From: Schistocephalus solidus
Taxonomy: Eukaryota > Platyhelminthes > Cestoda > Diphyllobothriidea > Diphyllobothriidae
DNA: 64,000 nt
Assembly: GCA_017591395.1 (NCBI GenBank)
Contig: WEDG01003504.1
Location: forward strand, 124,001 to 188,000
Direction of reading: 5' to 3'
Of the stretch, positions 10,400 through 43,110 are shown piece by piece. The translations under genes were made by a program, and so were the position numbers. Position 1 is the stretch's first letter. Every line of letters starts with the position of its first letter. The notes beneath the pieces are model-generated. The model searched no databases. It was not told where the DNA came from and saw nothing but the letters and a program-made list of their open reading frames with translations.

Positions 10400-12511
10400 A
10401 ATGACAGATCTTTTCTCGAAAAACATTTACGTCTAAACAGATTGAATTATTAAGTTCGGCTGAAACCCTCGGTGGGAGGCCAAAATATCGTTCTTTTATT
10501 TCTTATAATCGAAGCACCTTCTACGTTCAGACGGATTTGTGAAAATCAAACCTTTCTGTTGATTCAGTCACGTCATGGACATTTCGACCTCACTCCAACA
10601 TAAGAAAAACTAAGTTAGGGATTTGCTTGGACGGGGAGAATCGGTTACGCATATCCAGCGACATGTGATTTCTAATATCATTTGCTCACGATAATTACTG
10701 CGATCGGTATCTCAATTCCAGTTGTCAGCACGAGATCTTGGCCATTACCTTGAATGAAATATGCGCTGCACTTATCTCCCTATCTCCTCTCACGCCAATT
10801 TTCTTTCGGCGGCGATGAAGATCAAGACAACTTGAGGAGAGTGTTGGCACAGTGGTTCAAAAAACTAAACAGCAGCCTATGTGTGCCATAGAGGACCTGT
10901 CCCCAATCCACGTGTACCATAGCCCCATTAAGTGGGGCGCGGCTCAAGCCTTATGTAGGGGAGATTTTCTATAAGGTTCACGGTAAGGAGGAGCCGATTC
11001 AACCTGAACTTCAGTCATGAGTATAATCAGGGTATCCCACCACAAACGTAGCTTGTCTAGTAGTGACTAAATTCTTCTTTGTTGAAAGTGCTATGTGATT
11101 GACGTCAGAAGTTAGCGTAATGTATTTTGATGCCTTGCAATGGAATAAAGATGCAGCTCCATGAGTAAAATATGACCGTTTATGAAGAAGGGCTATTAGG
11201 TAAGTTCTCTTGAAAGTTGTTGGGTCACCCGTGAGCTCATTCGACATGGTTTCACTTCGTCTGAAATCGTGGCAAAATTTCACTTAAAAACTCCGTGAAC
11301 ATATTTTTTTCTTTCCGTGTATTGCAATCCAGAACCGAGTTAACCACTTATCAGATTTTCAGCGAGGCGCCTGAGTTGGATAAAGAATACAGTGCATGTG
11401 GCGTGACGAATCAAGCCTATGTTAAAAAATAACGATGTATAAGTCTGTATTTTATCATTGTCAACAGAAATGTTTCCTAGCGCAAGGCTAAGAGAGGAAC
11501 AGAAAGGATTTCATAATTTATGTGGTCTTAAATTTAGGAATAACGGATGTGTAAATTCCATCACCCTCACCTCATCAAGGCATATTTCGCTCGCGAATTT
11601 GTCTCTTCCGACCTCTTCGAAACTATTGCCATTTTAGCATCACCAACCCATGTCTTTACACATGAAATAGCAACACCCTGGTACGCAAATAAGACTTAAG
11701 CTATATATCTACTCCGAATATTAGAAGTAAGGCCTTCCTCCATCGTGTCATTTTGCCGAACATCGTCCCATCCGTCAGTAATTTTGACTCATTTATAACT
11801 TGTTCCCAATGTGCCCGCGACCCCGTATCACAAAGCGGACATGACGCTACATGTGAACCCACTTTACAGCGCCCAAGAACCCAGTACATGGATCCCATAC
11901 ATATGCCCTTCACTCACACCTAAACTGCCTACTCTGCCCCAGGACATTTGGCCATCTGATGGGCCTATTCAACCATTTGCACCTTCATGCATGCATCGTA
12001 CTACTACTTAGTAAGTCTATAGAATTAATGGATATCACTTGAAATACAAACTATCTGGCGGCGATAGTTGTCCCACCATTGCGAAGTTCTAAAAAATCAG
12101 TTTTTTTCTTTTTTATAAACTTCAACTTAACCAGCAGATTTTGAGGCGGGAAAAACAGTACCGGACGTCCCAGCGTGCGCCCGGCGCAAGTCACACCTGC
12201 CCATTTTTAACCAAAGATAATCGGACACCGCAACGACCTTTTCGTTCATACGCCCAAATGTACATTAAAATCGCACAGTCCCGGACCTTTATGCCACTTT
12301 TTTATTATCGTTAAATACTTAGGCTGCATATGAACTCATTCAATCCTTGATGTAGGCACGATAAATTTCATCAGCAAATAAAATACTCGAAGACAAACAC
12401 TTTCCTTAAAGCGAATCATAAAATATATGAGAACCAAAATACTTGAAATCAGGCAATGTTTACTCAAGGTCAAGCAGGTTTGTGACAGGTGATAGGCGAT
12501 GGACTTATTTG
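10400..12511. other. No recognised feature
   Basis: About 2.1 kb with no supported gene or recurring repeat. ORFs at 11011-11283 (minus), 11701-11913 (minus) and 11811-12011 (plus) have no recognisable domain. Confidence 0.4.
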
Positions 12512-12515
12512 AATC

Positions 12516-13043
12516 TGTAACGAACCACAGTTCCGACAGAATGGTTTGAATGGACTAGGAGCACCTTTTTCGAGCGGATCCCGAAAGGGGATGGAGTGAT
12601 GGAATGTCGGTGAAGATGCCGGTGCCCCCCTTCCACTCTCAAACGCTTACCCCCATCCCCACGAGTGCCGTCGCCGCTCATCGTATCGCTACCCTCCGTT
12701 CAATGTCAGCATCCCCTCGTCCCGACCCTGCAGTTGCCCACAGCGTTGCACTCCCCCACCGGTTTTCCAACAGACATGACGTAATTCGCCCCACTCCAAA
12801 AGGGATATCGCCTCATGTAACGCTCCCTTCTTTATTTTCTATTGTGCCCTTTCATACCTTTATATCCTTCTTAATAGAAGAATCCATTTCCAACATTTCT
12901 GCCGTTCCTTCTAATGACTGTTGCGTTTGAGTGATCGGCATGGTGCTTAGAGACCATGTTCAACATGCGCATCATCTAATAACGACTACAGGTGCGTTAC
13001 TCGCCCGTGTCTGTGTGCAACCTCGAAGTCTTCGGCCGCTACA
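12516..13043 (+). repeat. 5' LTR
   Basis: Left long terminal repeat, TG...CA bounded, followed two bases later by the primer-binding site. Confidence 0.8.
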
Positions 13044-13044
13044 T

Positions 13045-13062
13045 TGGTGGCAGCGGTGGGAT
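13045..13062 (+). other. Candidate tRNA primer-binding site
   Basis: Begins with TGG (complement of a tRNA CCA end) immediately after the 5' LTR, as in Ty3/Gypsy and related LTR elements. Which tRNA it would pair with was not determined. Confidence 0.65.
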
Positions 13063-13130
13063 GGAGAGGAGCAAACACTTCCACAACTACCAAACCGAAC
13101 CGCACAGCACTGAGGACAGTGCTGCATTTC

Positions 13131-13139
13131 AGAAGGAGG
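13131..13139 (+). other. Candidate polypurine tract
   Basis: AGAAGGAGG ends four bases before the 3' LTR begins at 13143, the expected place for the plus-strand primer. Confidence 0.6.
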
Positions 13140-13142
13140 CCA

Positions 13143-13649
13143 TGTAACGAACCACAGTTCCAAAAGAATTGTTTGAATGAACTGGGAACACTTTTTGCGC
13201 GGATCCCGGATGGGAATGGTGTGATCGATGGTCTGTGAAGATGGCCGGTGTTCCTTCTTTCCCTACCGCTTACATATTCCCCCGTTACCGCCGTCGTACC
13301 GTCTCGCAAGTCCCTGACCGTCAGCATCTCCACGACCCTCACCCGCATTTGCGAACATCACTGCACTCCCCACCGGTATCTAACTGATCATTCGTGACCA
13401 CCTCCCACTCCAAGCGGATCGATTGTATAAGTCCCCAGTATTCGCTTGTATCTTTATATTTCTCTTTTACTATCTACAATTTGTTACTGTTAACATAGAT
13501 ACCTTACGTTTTAAACTTATTCTCGCGTGCTATCTATACATGTGTGCATGATGAAGTGTGTAACGATTCTGCCGACGTTATATGGCTACAGATTGTCCCA
13601 GTGATATACTCCACAGTGTGTGCTATCTTTGACATTCTCGGCCGCTACA
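13143..13649 (+). repeat. 3' LTR
   Basis: Right long terminal repeat, aligned over its whole length with 12516-13043 and followed directly by the second AATC target duplication. Confidence 0.8.
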
Positions 13650-13653
13650 AATC

Positions 13654-14185
13654 TAGGCAAACGCTCCATCTCACTTTCATTCGGTCTGATCCCAACGATC
13701 CACTGGTGTTTGTGAAATTGATAAGAGGGTGTGTCCATAGATGGAGCATCTATTTTTGCTGTTTTTTTATTTTCTTATAATAGACAGGAGCTAACCTTTC
13801 TAATGATAAAATATTTTAAACAATAAATACCAACATGCATTCACTAAACCCATTATTGGCTGCTGTATGCAGCCACGCTCTATTTAATGCTCTGCATATC
13901 TACGAATCAACTCAGCGGAAACCAAAATTATTTCAGCAATTATCCCGGCAGTAGCGATTACTTGAGCCAAATTACTAACATTTAGAGGGTATATATCCTC
14001 AATAAGCTTGCAGAGAATAATCGTTCATAAATTATTTTCTGATCGAGATAAGTCAATAACCATTCTCATATAATTAAACACAATATAATGAGTGGCTGGT
14101 AGCATTGGAATTTTTTTACAGTTGAACGGTTCATGCCCATAACTCGTTTCTACTTTTTATAGAGATCAGTTCAACTGAGCCTAGC
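13654..14185. other. No recognised feature
   Basis: AT-rich sequence with no coding signal and no match elsewhere in the window that I could see. Confidence 0.4.
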
Positions 14186-14430
14186 GCATCACCGAACCAC
14201 ACAACAGAACCATGCGCTTTGAGGCACTCGCATCTGATTGGACGTAATGGACAATCGAATAGCCCGCGATTGACTATACCCCTGTCGAATGAGCACTCGA
14301 AAACCCATAAGTGACAACTATTCTTGAACTAAAAATTCTTATATTAAAACATTTATTTTTATAGCGTTACGTTATTTATTTTCATATTTTGCAATTACTA
14401 TGCCTTTGAAAACAGGTTTTTTTTCCGTAA
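14186..14430 (+). repeat. Dispersed repeat family D, copy 1
   Basis: Shares CATCTGATTGG, CAATCGAAT, GCCCGCGATTGAC, CATAAGTGACA, ACTATTCTTGA, TTATTTATTTTCAT and TTTGAAAACAG, in this order, with 53140-53375. It has no coding frame and no obvious terminal repeats. Confidence 0.7.
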
Positions 14431-14447
14431 ACCAATATCGACGGCCA

Positions 14448-14700
14448 CAATTGTATGGTGGATTCCATGCTTTGCAGAAGGCTGGGCGGGTAATTTGACC
14501 GTAGTGGGATTAATCTCACGTCTCCCGGTGGGTCCTCGTGGCTCAGTTGTCTATAGCGTTGGCTGTATAGAAGCCTTCATCTTGCTGGCACGGGATCAAA
14601 TCTGACTGAGGACACAGAGAGTTTCACAAGTAGGTCAATAGGTTTATCCAAATCTGCCAAAATTCTCTTCCAATTAATTGTCCCTGGTAGTCATCTGATG
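14448..14700 (+). mobile_element. tRNA-derived SINE family A, copy 1
   Basis: A tRNA-like segment at about 14531-14607 has GTCCTCG at its start and TGAGGAC at its end (paired acceptor-stem-like ends), an A-box-like TGGCTCAGTTG and a B-box-like GGGATCAAATC. It is preceded by about 80 bases and followed by about 90 bases that both recur in the next copy. This is a SINE with a tRNA-related part, not a functional tRNA gene. Confidence 0.6.
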
Positions 14701-14749
14701 GATTCTAAGTTGATTGTTTTGTAAATCCTGCTAAGCAGTCAGCTTACTG

Positions 14750-14985
14750 TATCAGAATTGGTGGAATCTATGCGTTGCAGTAGGTTGGGTGGGTAACTTG
14801 ACCCTAGTGTAATTAAACTCACGTCTCCTGGTAGGTCTCATTGCTCATTTGGCTATAGCGTTGGCTGTACTAAAGACTTGCTGGCGTGGGATCGAATCCT
14901 ACCGAGGCCACCGCGTTTATTACAAGTGGTCCGAAGGAATTATTATAATCTGCAAGAATCCTCTGCCTATTTTATTGTCATTAAC
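14750..14985 (+). mobile_element. tRNA-derived SINE family A, copy 2 (tandem)
   Basis: Direct repeat of the previous copy. The tRNA-like part at about 14830-14907 has a better B-box (GGGATCGAATCC) with a pairable T-arm (GTGGG/CCTAC). Leading sequence (GGTGGAATCTATGCGTTGCAG) and trailing sequence (ATAATCTGCAAGAATCCTCT) match copy 1. Confidence 0.6.
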
Positions 14986-15342
14986 GAACCTCTTTTATCG
15001 CAATGTGCTTAAATAAGGATCATACGCTCTGGGAAAAACTGGGAATGGAAGGTGCTTGATCAACGAGCCTACATTTAAGAGAGGAATATATTGAAAGCCT
15101 GCCTATTTAAGTAACATATATTTAAGTAAAAATATTTCGATCACAAACATTTGTCTTGAAGATTGCTATACCATGACCTTTTAAGAGTTACCTTCCAAGT
15201 TAATTCAATCTCGAAAATAATAATTCCCTCTATGGAATACTTCAACATATACGCACACGACTGAGCAGATCAAGCAATTTTCTGCTAAAAAAAGAGTTCT
15301 TTCCAACGGCTGTAGGCCACTTTTGCGGCTGTGAAGTCGAAC

Positions 15343-15351
15343 TATATATAA
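15343..15351 (+). promoter_or_regulatory. TATA-like element upstream of BRF1
   Basis: TATATATAA lies 126 bases before the BRF1 start codon. The distance suits a core promoter if the 5' UTR is short, but AT-rich matches are common here. Confidence 0.25.
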
Positions 15352-15440
15352 TCGCCTCCAACATAACCGAGTTGTGTGCAGCAATTTGTTTTACTACTTT
15401 TTAATTTACGCAAACTATCCGCCTTTGGAAAACCAACCAA

Positions 15441-15451
15441 TCGCTTTACAG
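15441..15451 (+). other. Possible 3' splice acceptor before the BRF1 start codon
   Basis: TCGCTTTACAG ends 25 bases before the ATG and is preceded by pyrimidine-rich sequence. It could be the acceptor of a 5' UTR intron or of spliced-leader trans-splicing, which flatworms use. Confidence 0.35.
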
Positions 15452-15476
15452 TAGTGGTGTGTGAGGCGGCCGAAGG

Positions 15477-36538
<21,062 letters not shown>

Positions 36539-37249
36539 TGACTGCAACTTGTTTCCTTAGAGGTCTCGCCTGTACATAACACAATGTACATATCTACATG
36601 TTTTTTTATTTCGTGTACACCCCATGCCGGCATTTATTTGTTTTGTTGTACGTATACTAAATTTCGTTGCCCTTGTAATTTGGCCTTCGGAATAGTTTTT
36701 TTTGTTTCATGAGGTTTTGGGACTTTTGAGTACAGGCCATCAGTAAGGTGACTGTTTGAATCGTCGCCGGGTCCAGGTCTGGTTTCGGTCTTCGTGTAAC
36801 GCACACTGAAATCGCCCGAAGATGACAACCGCGAGAACCTATGTGGCAACGTCAATGAGGCTTTTGTCGTGTTCTTGTGACATCAAGATGTGCTTTCACG
36901 CGTGTGCGAACAAAAACATGAATGACAGGTAGGCCTTTCCAATTTCAATAAGACACCTTGAGCTCCCATCGCGGATTCAGCTGTGAACACTTAAGTGACT
37001 GGCATGTAATCACTCGGACTGATACTCGCTGAAATACCCAGTCAGCAGAGGTTTGCAGCGACACCTGAAGCACGTGCTGGTGACTATAAGCCAGTAGTGG
37101 CCAGACAAGCTCAAGCGAAGAACTTGAGAGGTACTCACGTGAACACATTACTTGTACTTGTTACTGCTGCGATCATGCCCGATCTAGGCGGCCTCGATAA
37201 CATCACGTATTATACCACTCCAGGCGTGATGATTCGTGGCAGCAGACCT
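36539..37249. other. BRF1 3' flank, no further feature
   Basis: Presumed 3' UTR and intergenic sequence. No canonical poly(A) signal is visible, so the transcript end is unknown. ORFs of about 70 codons on the minus strand have no domain. Confidence 0.5.
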
Positions 37250-40000
37250 GGATAGCTCAACCCATTCGTTTTTTACAGCGACGGAAGCGAATGCCGAAGG
37301 TACAAGCACCACCTCCATGTCGTGGCGAACCGTGTCGATCTATGTTTTTAGTTGACCTCTTCAACGCCTCCAAGTGGGCAACGGCGCCGGATCGACAGCC
37401 GTAGAACTCAGCTCGTGAGACGGGCGACGGAGGACGTGCGCAAACCACCTCAGTTGTCTTTCTTGGATGGCCTTAGGTGTCCTTGCGATACTCTCGCAGC
37501 GAGGGCGGACTGCCTCGTTTGAGTCGTAGTCAGTGTACTTCATTCGAAGGATGGTCCTCAGGCAACGATAGTCAAATACCTCAAGTCTTCCCTCATGTTC
37601 TACGCGCACAGTCCATCTTTCATAACCGTAGAGGAGGACCGACCGAACGGATGCACGGTACACGCTGATCTTCGTGGCAACGGAGATGTCGCGTTGAGCC
37701 CATAGGTACTTTCTAAGTATCGAGAAAACCCGGCGAGCAGTTTCGACTTAGGAGATAATGTCATCCTTACTCTGTCCATTTGACAGCATCCTCGCCCCGA
37801 GATATATGAAACTGTCTATTTCAAGTTTACAGCCATTAATCCCGAAAGGATAATTTCACTTTGTCAGTGATGCAGCTCGAGAAGAAATTGGTCCTCCCAT
37901 TTTTTATGGATAGGCTGACCGAAGTAGCAATCTCACTCAAGAGCGACACCAGACTGTAGATCACCAAAGCTTGAGGCTAGCCAAACGATATCGTTAGTGT
38001 AGTCTAGGTCATTTAGGTGACTCCTGGCGCAAATTCCACACCGTCAGATCCGTGTAGGACCCTCCTGGGGATTCAGTCAATGGCGTTGTTGAACCAAATG
38101 GGCGACAGGATGCAACCTTGACGAACACCAGATTGAATATCGAAGGGTTGGGAGTGATTGTTATAGATGAGGACTAGCGCAGTTGTGGAACGATAGTAGG
38201 CCTTGATCATAGCAATGATTTGGGTCGGCATACCTAGTTTCATTACTCACCACAGGAACTCACGATGGACAGAATCGAACGCAGTGGTGAAGTCAATAAA
38301 ACAGACGGCCATCGGTTGTTGGTAGCCATGACGGAATTCCAGACTGCGCCTCAGAGTGAATACCCGGTCCACGCCCAGCTCGGAATGCGGCTTGGTTGGG
38401 CCTCGTTCTAGAGTCAAGTGCAGACTGAAACCATCTGAGTAGGACAATAGTGAAGACCTTCGCAGTAACGTCCCTTCTTGAAAACAGACAAGAGGATGCC
38501 CGAACTCCGGTCTTTAGGAACTACTTCGTCTCAATATACTTGCTTAATCACCTCATTAAGCCAGAGCGCAAGTGTGGACACATGCTTCGTAGATTTATGT
38601 GGGAATACCGTCCTCTTCGGGCGCTTTGTTACTGTGCCGCCTCTGTATTGCATCGGCAACTACTCCCGCAGAAGTGGGGTCGCACGACATTGCGTGGACT
38701 GATACTTAGCTGCAGAGGAGGGCGAGGGTGATTAATTGTTCATCAGAGTTGAGGAGTTGCTCGAAGGGCTCACCCCAGGGATCGACCTTGGCCGAGTTGT
38801 CAGCAATAAAGCCACTATTCACATACCGAACAGTCACTAAGTGGCGAGGGTGTACCTCTAACTTGGGGGATGGTTTGGTAGAGTTTGCGGATGTCACCAA
38901 CATTTGGGGCCTGCTCCATGGCGATCGCTATTCCAGACCAATATTTCTGCCAGCATGCCAAGCTGACTTTGCTATCCTGTTCCGTAGTTGGTGAAAGGGA
39001 GCACCATTGAAGCACCTGGTTCGAGCCACCTTAGCATCCAACTCCAGGGTTCGTCCAATGATCCAGTCACTGCAGTGCGGCGGGGTGGATCCGAGAATTG
39101 TCTCAGCTGCTTCATAGACAGATGTCATCGATGATAACTATTGTTCACTGCCTTCTCTGTCGGCTCAGGTCGTAAAATGGAACATGACGGTGCAGAGTTG
39201 CGGGATTTCCACAATATCAAGGCCCCTCTGACGTGGCATTTTAGGTGCAGAGAGGTGAACTTTCAGGCTAATGCGAACGAGAACATGATCAGACCCATGG
39301 GCGTTACCAGTTTCGGCACCACGCATCGAGTTGTTATTGTGAACCCAGCTGCGGAACCTTAAACTAAAATTTAGTCGATCTGACTTGCTGACCTTTTTAA
39401 ACCAAGTCAGCAGGTGTTTGTGGCGGTGCTGGAAATACATGTTTGTGACAGTCGGTTCTGATCAGCGAAATTCAGTATTCTCTCACCATTGCCGCATCGA
39501 GGGCCAAGGCAAAACCGGCCTATAAGGGGATAGTTTGACGAGGCCCCGGATCCAATCCCTCGTAACAATAAACAGATCACGGTGAGAGACTCTACTAACT
39601 CTTACAGCTGCGCGTAGATCTCCTTATCGCGCTGTTCGGCAGCTGGTGCGAACTCGAAGACGTCATAGATATTGGTAAAGTGACCCTTCAGTTGCGCGTA
39701 AGCTATTTGGTGATTGATTGGTTCTCATGGAAGTAGTGCAGTGTTTGCTTCTTCCGAGAGGGCAATGGACACATTGTGTCTACCAGACGAGCCCCGGGGG
39801 CCGATATGGTAGAGGGTGAAGTGGGAGTTGACTCCTGGGATCTTTATTTCTCTTGCACCTGAGTCGGGGATTCGGACTTCAGACAGGCAGCAGACCAACG
39901 TGGTACTGATGAAGACTGCGTGTCGTCAGACTTTGGGTACCTGGGTCCAGATAAGCTCACACATTCCAGCATCCAATACCAAGAGTGCGTTCCCTGGTTG
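37250..40000 (-). pseudogene. LINE-G: broken RTE-like LINE
   Basis: Pieces in different frames follow the order of an EN-RT polyprotein when read on the minus strand. They are IRIPDSGAREIKIPG (endonuclease, about 39.8 kb), HGSDHVLVRISLKV (endonuclease catalytic Asp-His, 39.28 kb), WIIGRTLELDAKVARTRC (linker, 39.05 kb), GFIADNSAKV and FEQLLNSDEQ (38.8 kb), FRHGYQQPMAVCFIDFTTAF (RT motif A, 38.3 kb), and SVRSVLLYGYERWTVR with QERQLRWFAHVLRRP (C-terminal, 37.6-37.4 kb). The motif C region is disrupted. Many frameshifts make it old and dead. Assignment to an RTE-like family is from recognition of the C-terminal region. Confidence 0.8.
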
Positions 40001-41689
40001 AGTATTCCAGCTCGTATACTATTCACCCGCACCACTGGATCAGGGTTTCGGATCGCGTCGGTTCCTGCGGACGCCGTAGCATGGATCGTAGTACTGTGAT
40101 CGGACATTTTTCATGAGGTTTCTTGCGGATTTTTAATACAGGCGGGTTCCCAACAGTCGCTCGGATTGTTTGTTCGAGGTTGCCTCCTCTAGCGCTTTGG
40201 CTCAAGAACCTAGCCACAAGGCAGCGGTGGCAAACAAACTTATTTAATGGCGGTTCACGGTCGCCATGTCACAGTGCCATCGTAGGGATTTGTGGCATTT
40301 TATAAGGCAGTCGACGTGCCAGACCTCAGCCCTCCGCGCCCTGCTAGCACTGTCGCTGCTGGTTCCCGACTGTTTATTCGTCGGACCCGAGAGTCTGCTT
40401 ATTGCAGAGCTGAAGGCAGTTCCACTAGCTGCCATCTGTGGACGCGCGGTTTAACCAGTAGGTAGGCTAAAATTGAACACCTAACTTGTTATAGCCCGAT
40501 GGGCACATGAAAGAGAACGAAAGTGGGTTCATGTTAGCTTGCCTGAGCTTCTGTAATGTCTGGTCTACGACCATATCCGAGGTGTTATTTTCGCAAATAT
40601 TCTCCATTAAGGGACGTTCAACTACCCACTTCTGATGATTGCCAGTGGCTACGCCAACAGGCGAGTCCCGTGCTCTCCATTTGAATTCGCGTGACCGAGC
40701 CTATGCTTAACAAGGCAACCGTCCCCATAAGCTTGAGGGTGTGGTTACTTTCATGGCGATCAGCCTGGTTGTGTACCGAAACGGCGAACAAAGTCCTCTT
40801 GGCTTGCTTGCACCGACGTGGTTTAAAGCGATTATGGTGAGTTTCATATTCCACTTTAGCTAGCTGTGCAAACTTGACGACCACATCTGTGTGCAGATCA
40901 GCTGTCCACCAGTAAAACGCGGATTAAATTTAATCCGGACATCGTCAAGTACAAGAAAACAGTCAGACTCGGAACCAGGAGAAAAAAGTTTCACATAAAA
41001 TGCGATTCTTTGCGAGTTGATCAGGCATGAGAAAACTGGTAAAAAAAAGGTACTCAGAAAAGGCAGTTATGAAATCAGTGAAACATGGCAACCTCAGCGA
41101 GCGTGCTGCAAGTGCCTCTGGGGCGAAGAGACAGCCAAGGATTTGGGTTACTGTGACAGAGGCGGAATAACGTCCGAACGCCAAAAATTAAAGTTTTTTA
41201 GATAAATCGGCAGGATTGCCTCCATTGGTATCAGCAGCGGGGGCGAGGGGTGAAAACTAAAAAAAGACGAAAGAAATTCTTGGGTCCAAAAAAGTTTGAG
41301 TTTATGGGGCAAAAGGGAGTAATTAAGGCGTGCGGTCGCGATGAGGTTAGTCAAGTAGGATATGGAAGTAGGACAGTTTAGAAGTGTTTGGAAGCACGGT
41401 GGTACATTAATTTTAAAAGTTCTTAAGTAGACACAAACATTTCGCTTTGAAAAACGCATTCCGAATGAGCGCATGAGCCACTAGACACATCCTCAGGGTT
41501 ACTCGTGATTGGGAGATAACGATAAATGCCTGCCAACACGTGCATAAGCCGCTACATCTGACAGTTTATTTATTGTTAGCGCATTTAAGACTTGCGCAGG
41601 AGGTCAGTTACAGCAAACGGGCTTGTGCTATATACGCTTCACCGAATTCCCACGTCCAGAATCTTCCAATGCCGGGGCAAGTCAAGACA
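40001..41689. other. No supported gene
   Basis: Contains one repeat shared with 27.0 kb (40262-40385). The minus ORF 41148-41474 (108 codons) has protein-like composition but no recognised domain and could be a LINE linker fragment. Confidence 0.4.
40262..40385 (+). repeat. Repeat shared with 27000-27125
   Basis: CGCCATGTCACAGTGCC, GTGGCATTTTA, CCCTCCG and CGACTGTTTAT run parallel to the 27.0-kb copy in the same orientation. Confidence 0.45.
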
Positions 41690-41815
41690 TATACCACATT
41701 CTCTCCTCATCCCCACTTGGGTTATGAACAAGTCAAGCAGGCCGGAGTCAGGAGAGGGCGCAGGTGGCTAGCGCGGTTTGAGCTGCTCCTAGGCGTGCCG
41801 CCACATCTGGTGTGA
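41690..41815 (+). repeat. Dispersed repeat family C copy
   Basis: ATTCTCTCCTCATCCCCACT, AAGTCAAGCAGGCCGGAGTC, GAGAGGGCGCAGGTGGCTAG and CTCCTAGGCGTGCCGCCACA give most of the family consensus, ending like the 5985 copy. Confidence 0.6.
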
Positions 41816-42581
41816 GTACATATGCTAATAAAGTATAACGGCCCGTCTACGCACGCCACACGGAAGCCTAGCCCATGACGCCACACGTACGAGACCTACA
41901 AATAGGAAACCGGGCACCACGTAATTGAGCGTGGAATGGTCACATTAAGGAGTAATCGAGCACTGCCGGTCAATCTCCTAGCAACCTTCCAAATCATAAA
42001 ACGCGTGTTGGTGGTTCCAAAGCGCTTTTTATTATTTGAAAGGAAAAACTCAGCGATTTATACTTGCTGCATCAACCCTCTCCCTTTTATCCGTCATACA
42101 CTAGTGGCCCTTCCAAGACAGGTGGCTTGGGGATAATGTTCGACAGAGAAGCTGACGTGCTGTGAGCATTCGTTCAACGTCTGACACACGCAGCATCTAT
42201 ACCAACCATAAAGACTCGCGAAGTTTCAGCGCAACCGAACTAACTCATGAAGGTCGCTTAATTACGGAATCCTATAAACACTGTACCCACGTGCGTCCAC
42301 TTCTTTTCTTGTTTTTAAATCTTTGATTACGTTTTCCAGTGCTAGAACAAAACGCTATGAGAATAAATTTCTTTTTTCAGCTATCACCTTTCCTACTCCA
42401 GTGTCCATAATCTCTGTTTAAAAAATTTGTTAATTTTGTTGCTTATGGTACTGTGTGCACTTTGGTAACTAGGTTAAGGCGACAAAAAGGTGAGCGTTTT
42501 TGAGTCGACAAGTGAAAGTAACTATATGGCCTTGTTTTACTAATCATTGAGGTTGGTCCATCCTCATGCTCTTACTCGGAC
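41816..42581. other. No recognised feature
   Basis: Unassigned sequence without coding or recurring repeat signal. Confidence 0.4.
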
Positions 42582-42640
42582 TACTACTACTACTACTACT
42601 ACTACGAATACTACTACTACTACGACTACTGCTACTACTG
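42582..42640 (+). repeat. Interrupted TAC microsatellite
   Basis: About 19 TAC-type units with GAA, GAC and GCT interruptions. The serine-rich minus-strand ORF across it is an artefact of the repeat. Confidence 0.9.
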
Positions 42641-42954
42641 TTATCGCGTTTGTGCAGTTGCCTGTCTCCATTTTTGTGGCTGCAAATGCTGAGCAAGGCA
42701 CTGCCAACTGACTGAGCACAGTTGGCCACAGTCAACAGCCTGGGCAGTTGCCCCTGGGCTTGCGTTGTCGGTGCGTGTACTTGGTTCATGGTTAGGCAGA
42801 GAAACTCATGGGAGGTCGGGGAGTTATCTACTGCCGGTAGACTGATTTCGGCCCTCCGTTGATGAAGGCTAACCGATCGCTAACGGAACTCACTTGTCCC
42901 GTTCTAATTTGGGGCTCATTCTCGAGCCCCGCCAGCAGCCGCTTATAGCGGTCA

Positions 42955-43110
42955 TTGAGCCTGTGGCTAAATGGTTAGAGCGTTGGAGTTGATCAACAGG
43001 TCACGGATTCCAGCCTCGGCTAGGGCACCACTTGGGGGTGGGTATGACTGGCTGACGACGGATAATGAGCCAGAGATGGCTATTTCAGTCTTCCTTATCT
43101 TTGTTGACAT
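42955..43110 (+). mobile_element. SINE family B, copy 3
   Basis: tRNA-like head GAGCCTGTGGCTAAATGG (A-box TGGCTAAATGG) and GGTCACGGATTCCAGCC (B-box-like), followed by GGTATGACTGGCTGACGACG, GATGGCTATTTCAGTC and CTTTGTTGACATTGT. Same head-tail order as the minus-strand copy at 26510-26700. Confidence 0.7.

Larger units (their letters stand above)
12512..13653 (+). mobile_element. Miniature LTR retrotransposon (TRIM-like)
   Basis: Two direct repeats of 528 and 507 bp, each starting TGTAACGAACCACAGTTCC and ending CGGCCGCTACA (TGTA...TACA termini), flank only 99 bp. The internal stretch starts with a plausible primer-binding site (TGGTGGCAGCGGTGGGAT) and ends with a purine-rich tract (AGAAGGAGG) just before the second LTR. 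The whole is flanked by the 4-bp direct repeat AATC at 12512-12515 and 13650-13653. This is the full anatomy of an LTR element without gag or pol. The LTRs differ at about a quarter of positions by eye, so the insertion is old. The ORFs inside it (12604-12930, 12931-13113 and others) are chance frames. Confidence 0.8.

Noticed and set aside
12604..12930. 108-codon Pro/Ser/His-rich ORF
   Set aside because: Lies wholly in the 5' LTR, is not conserved in the 3' LTR frame and has no domain.
14531..14607. Functional tRNA gene
   Set aside because: The D and anticodon arms do not fold convincingly, and the segment is embedded in a longer repeated unit; it is a SINE component.
41148..41474. Minus-strand ORF as a LINE linker
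   Set aside because: Composition is suggestive, but I could not align it with any LINE in the window, so it was not called.
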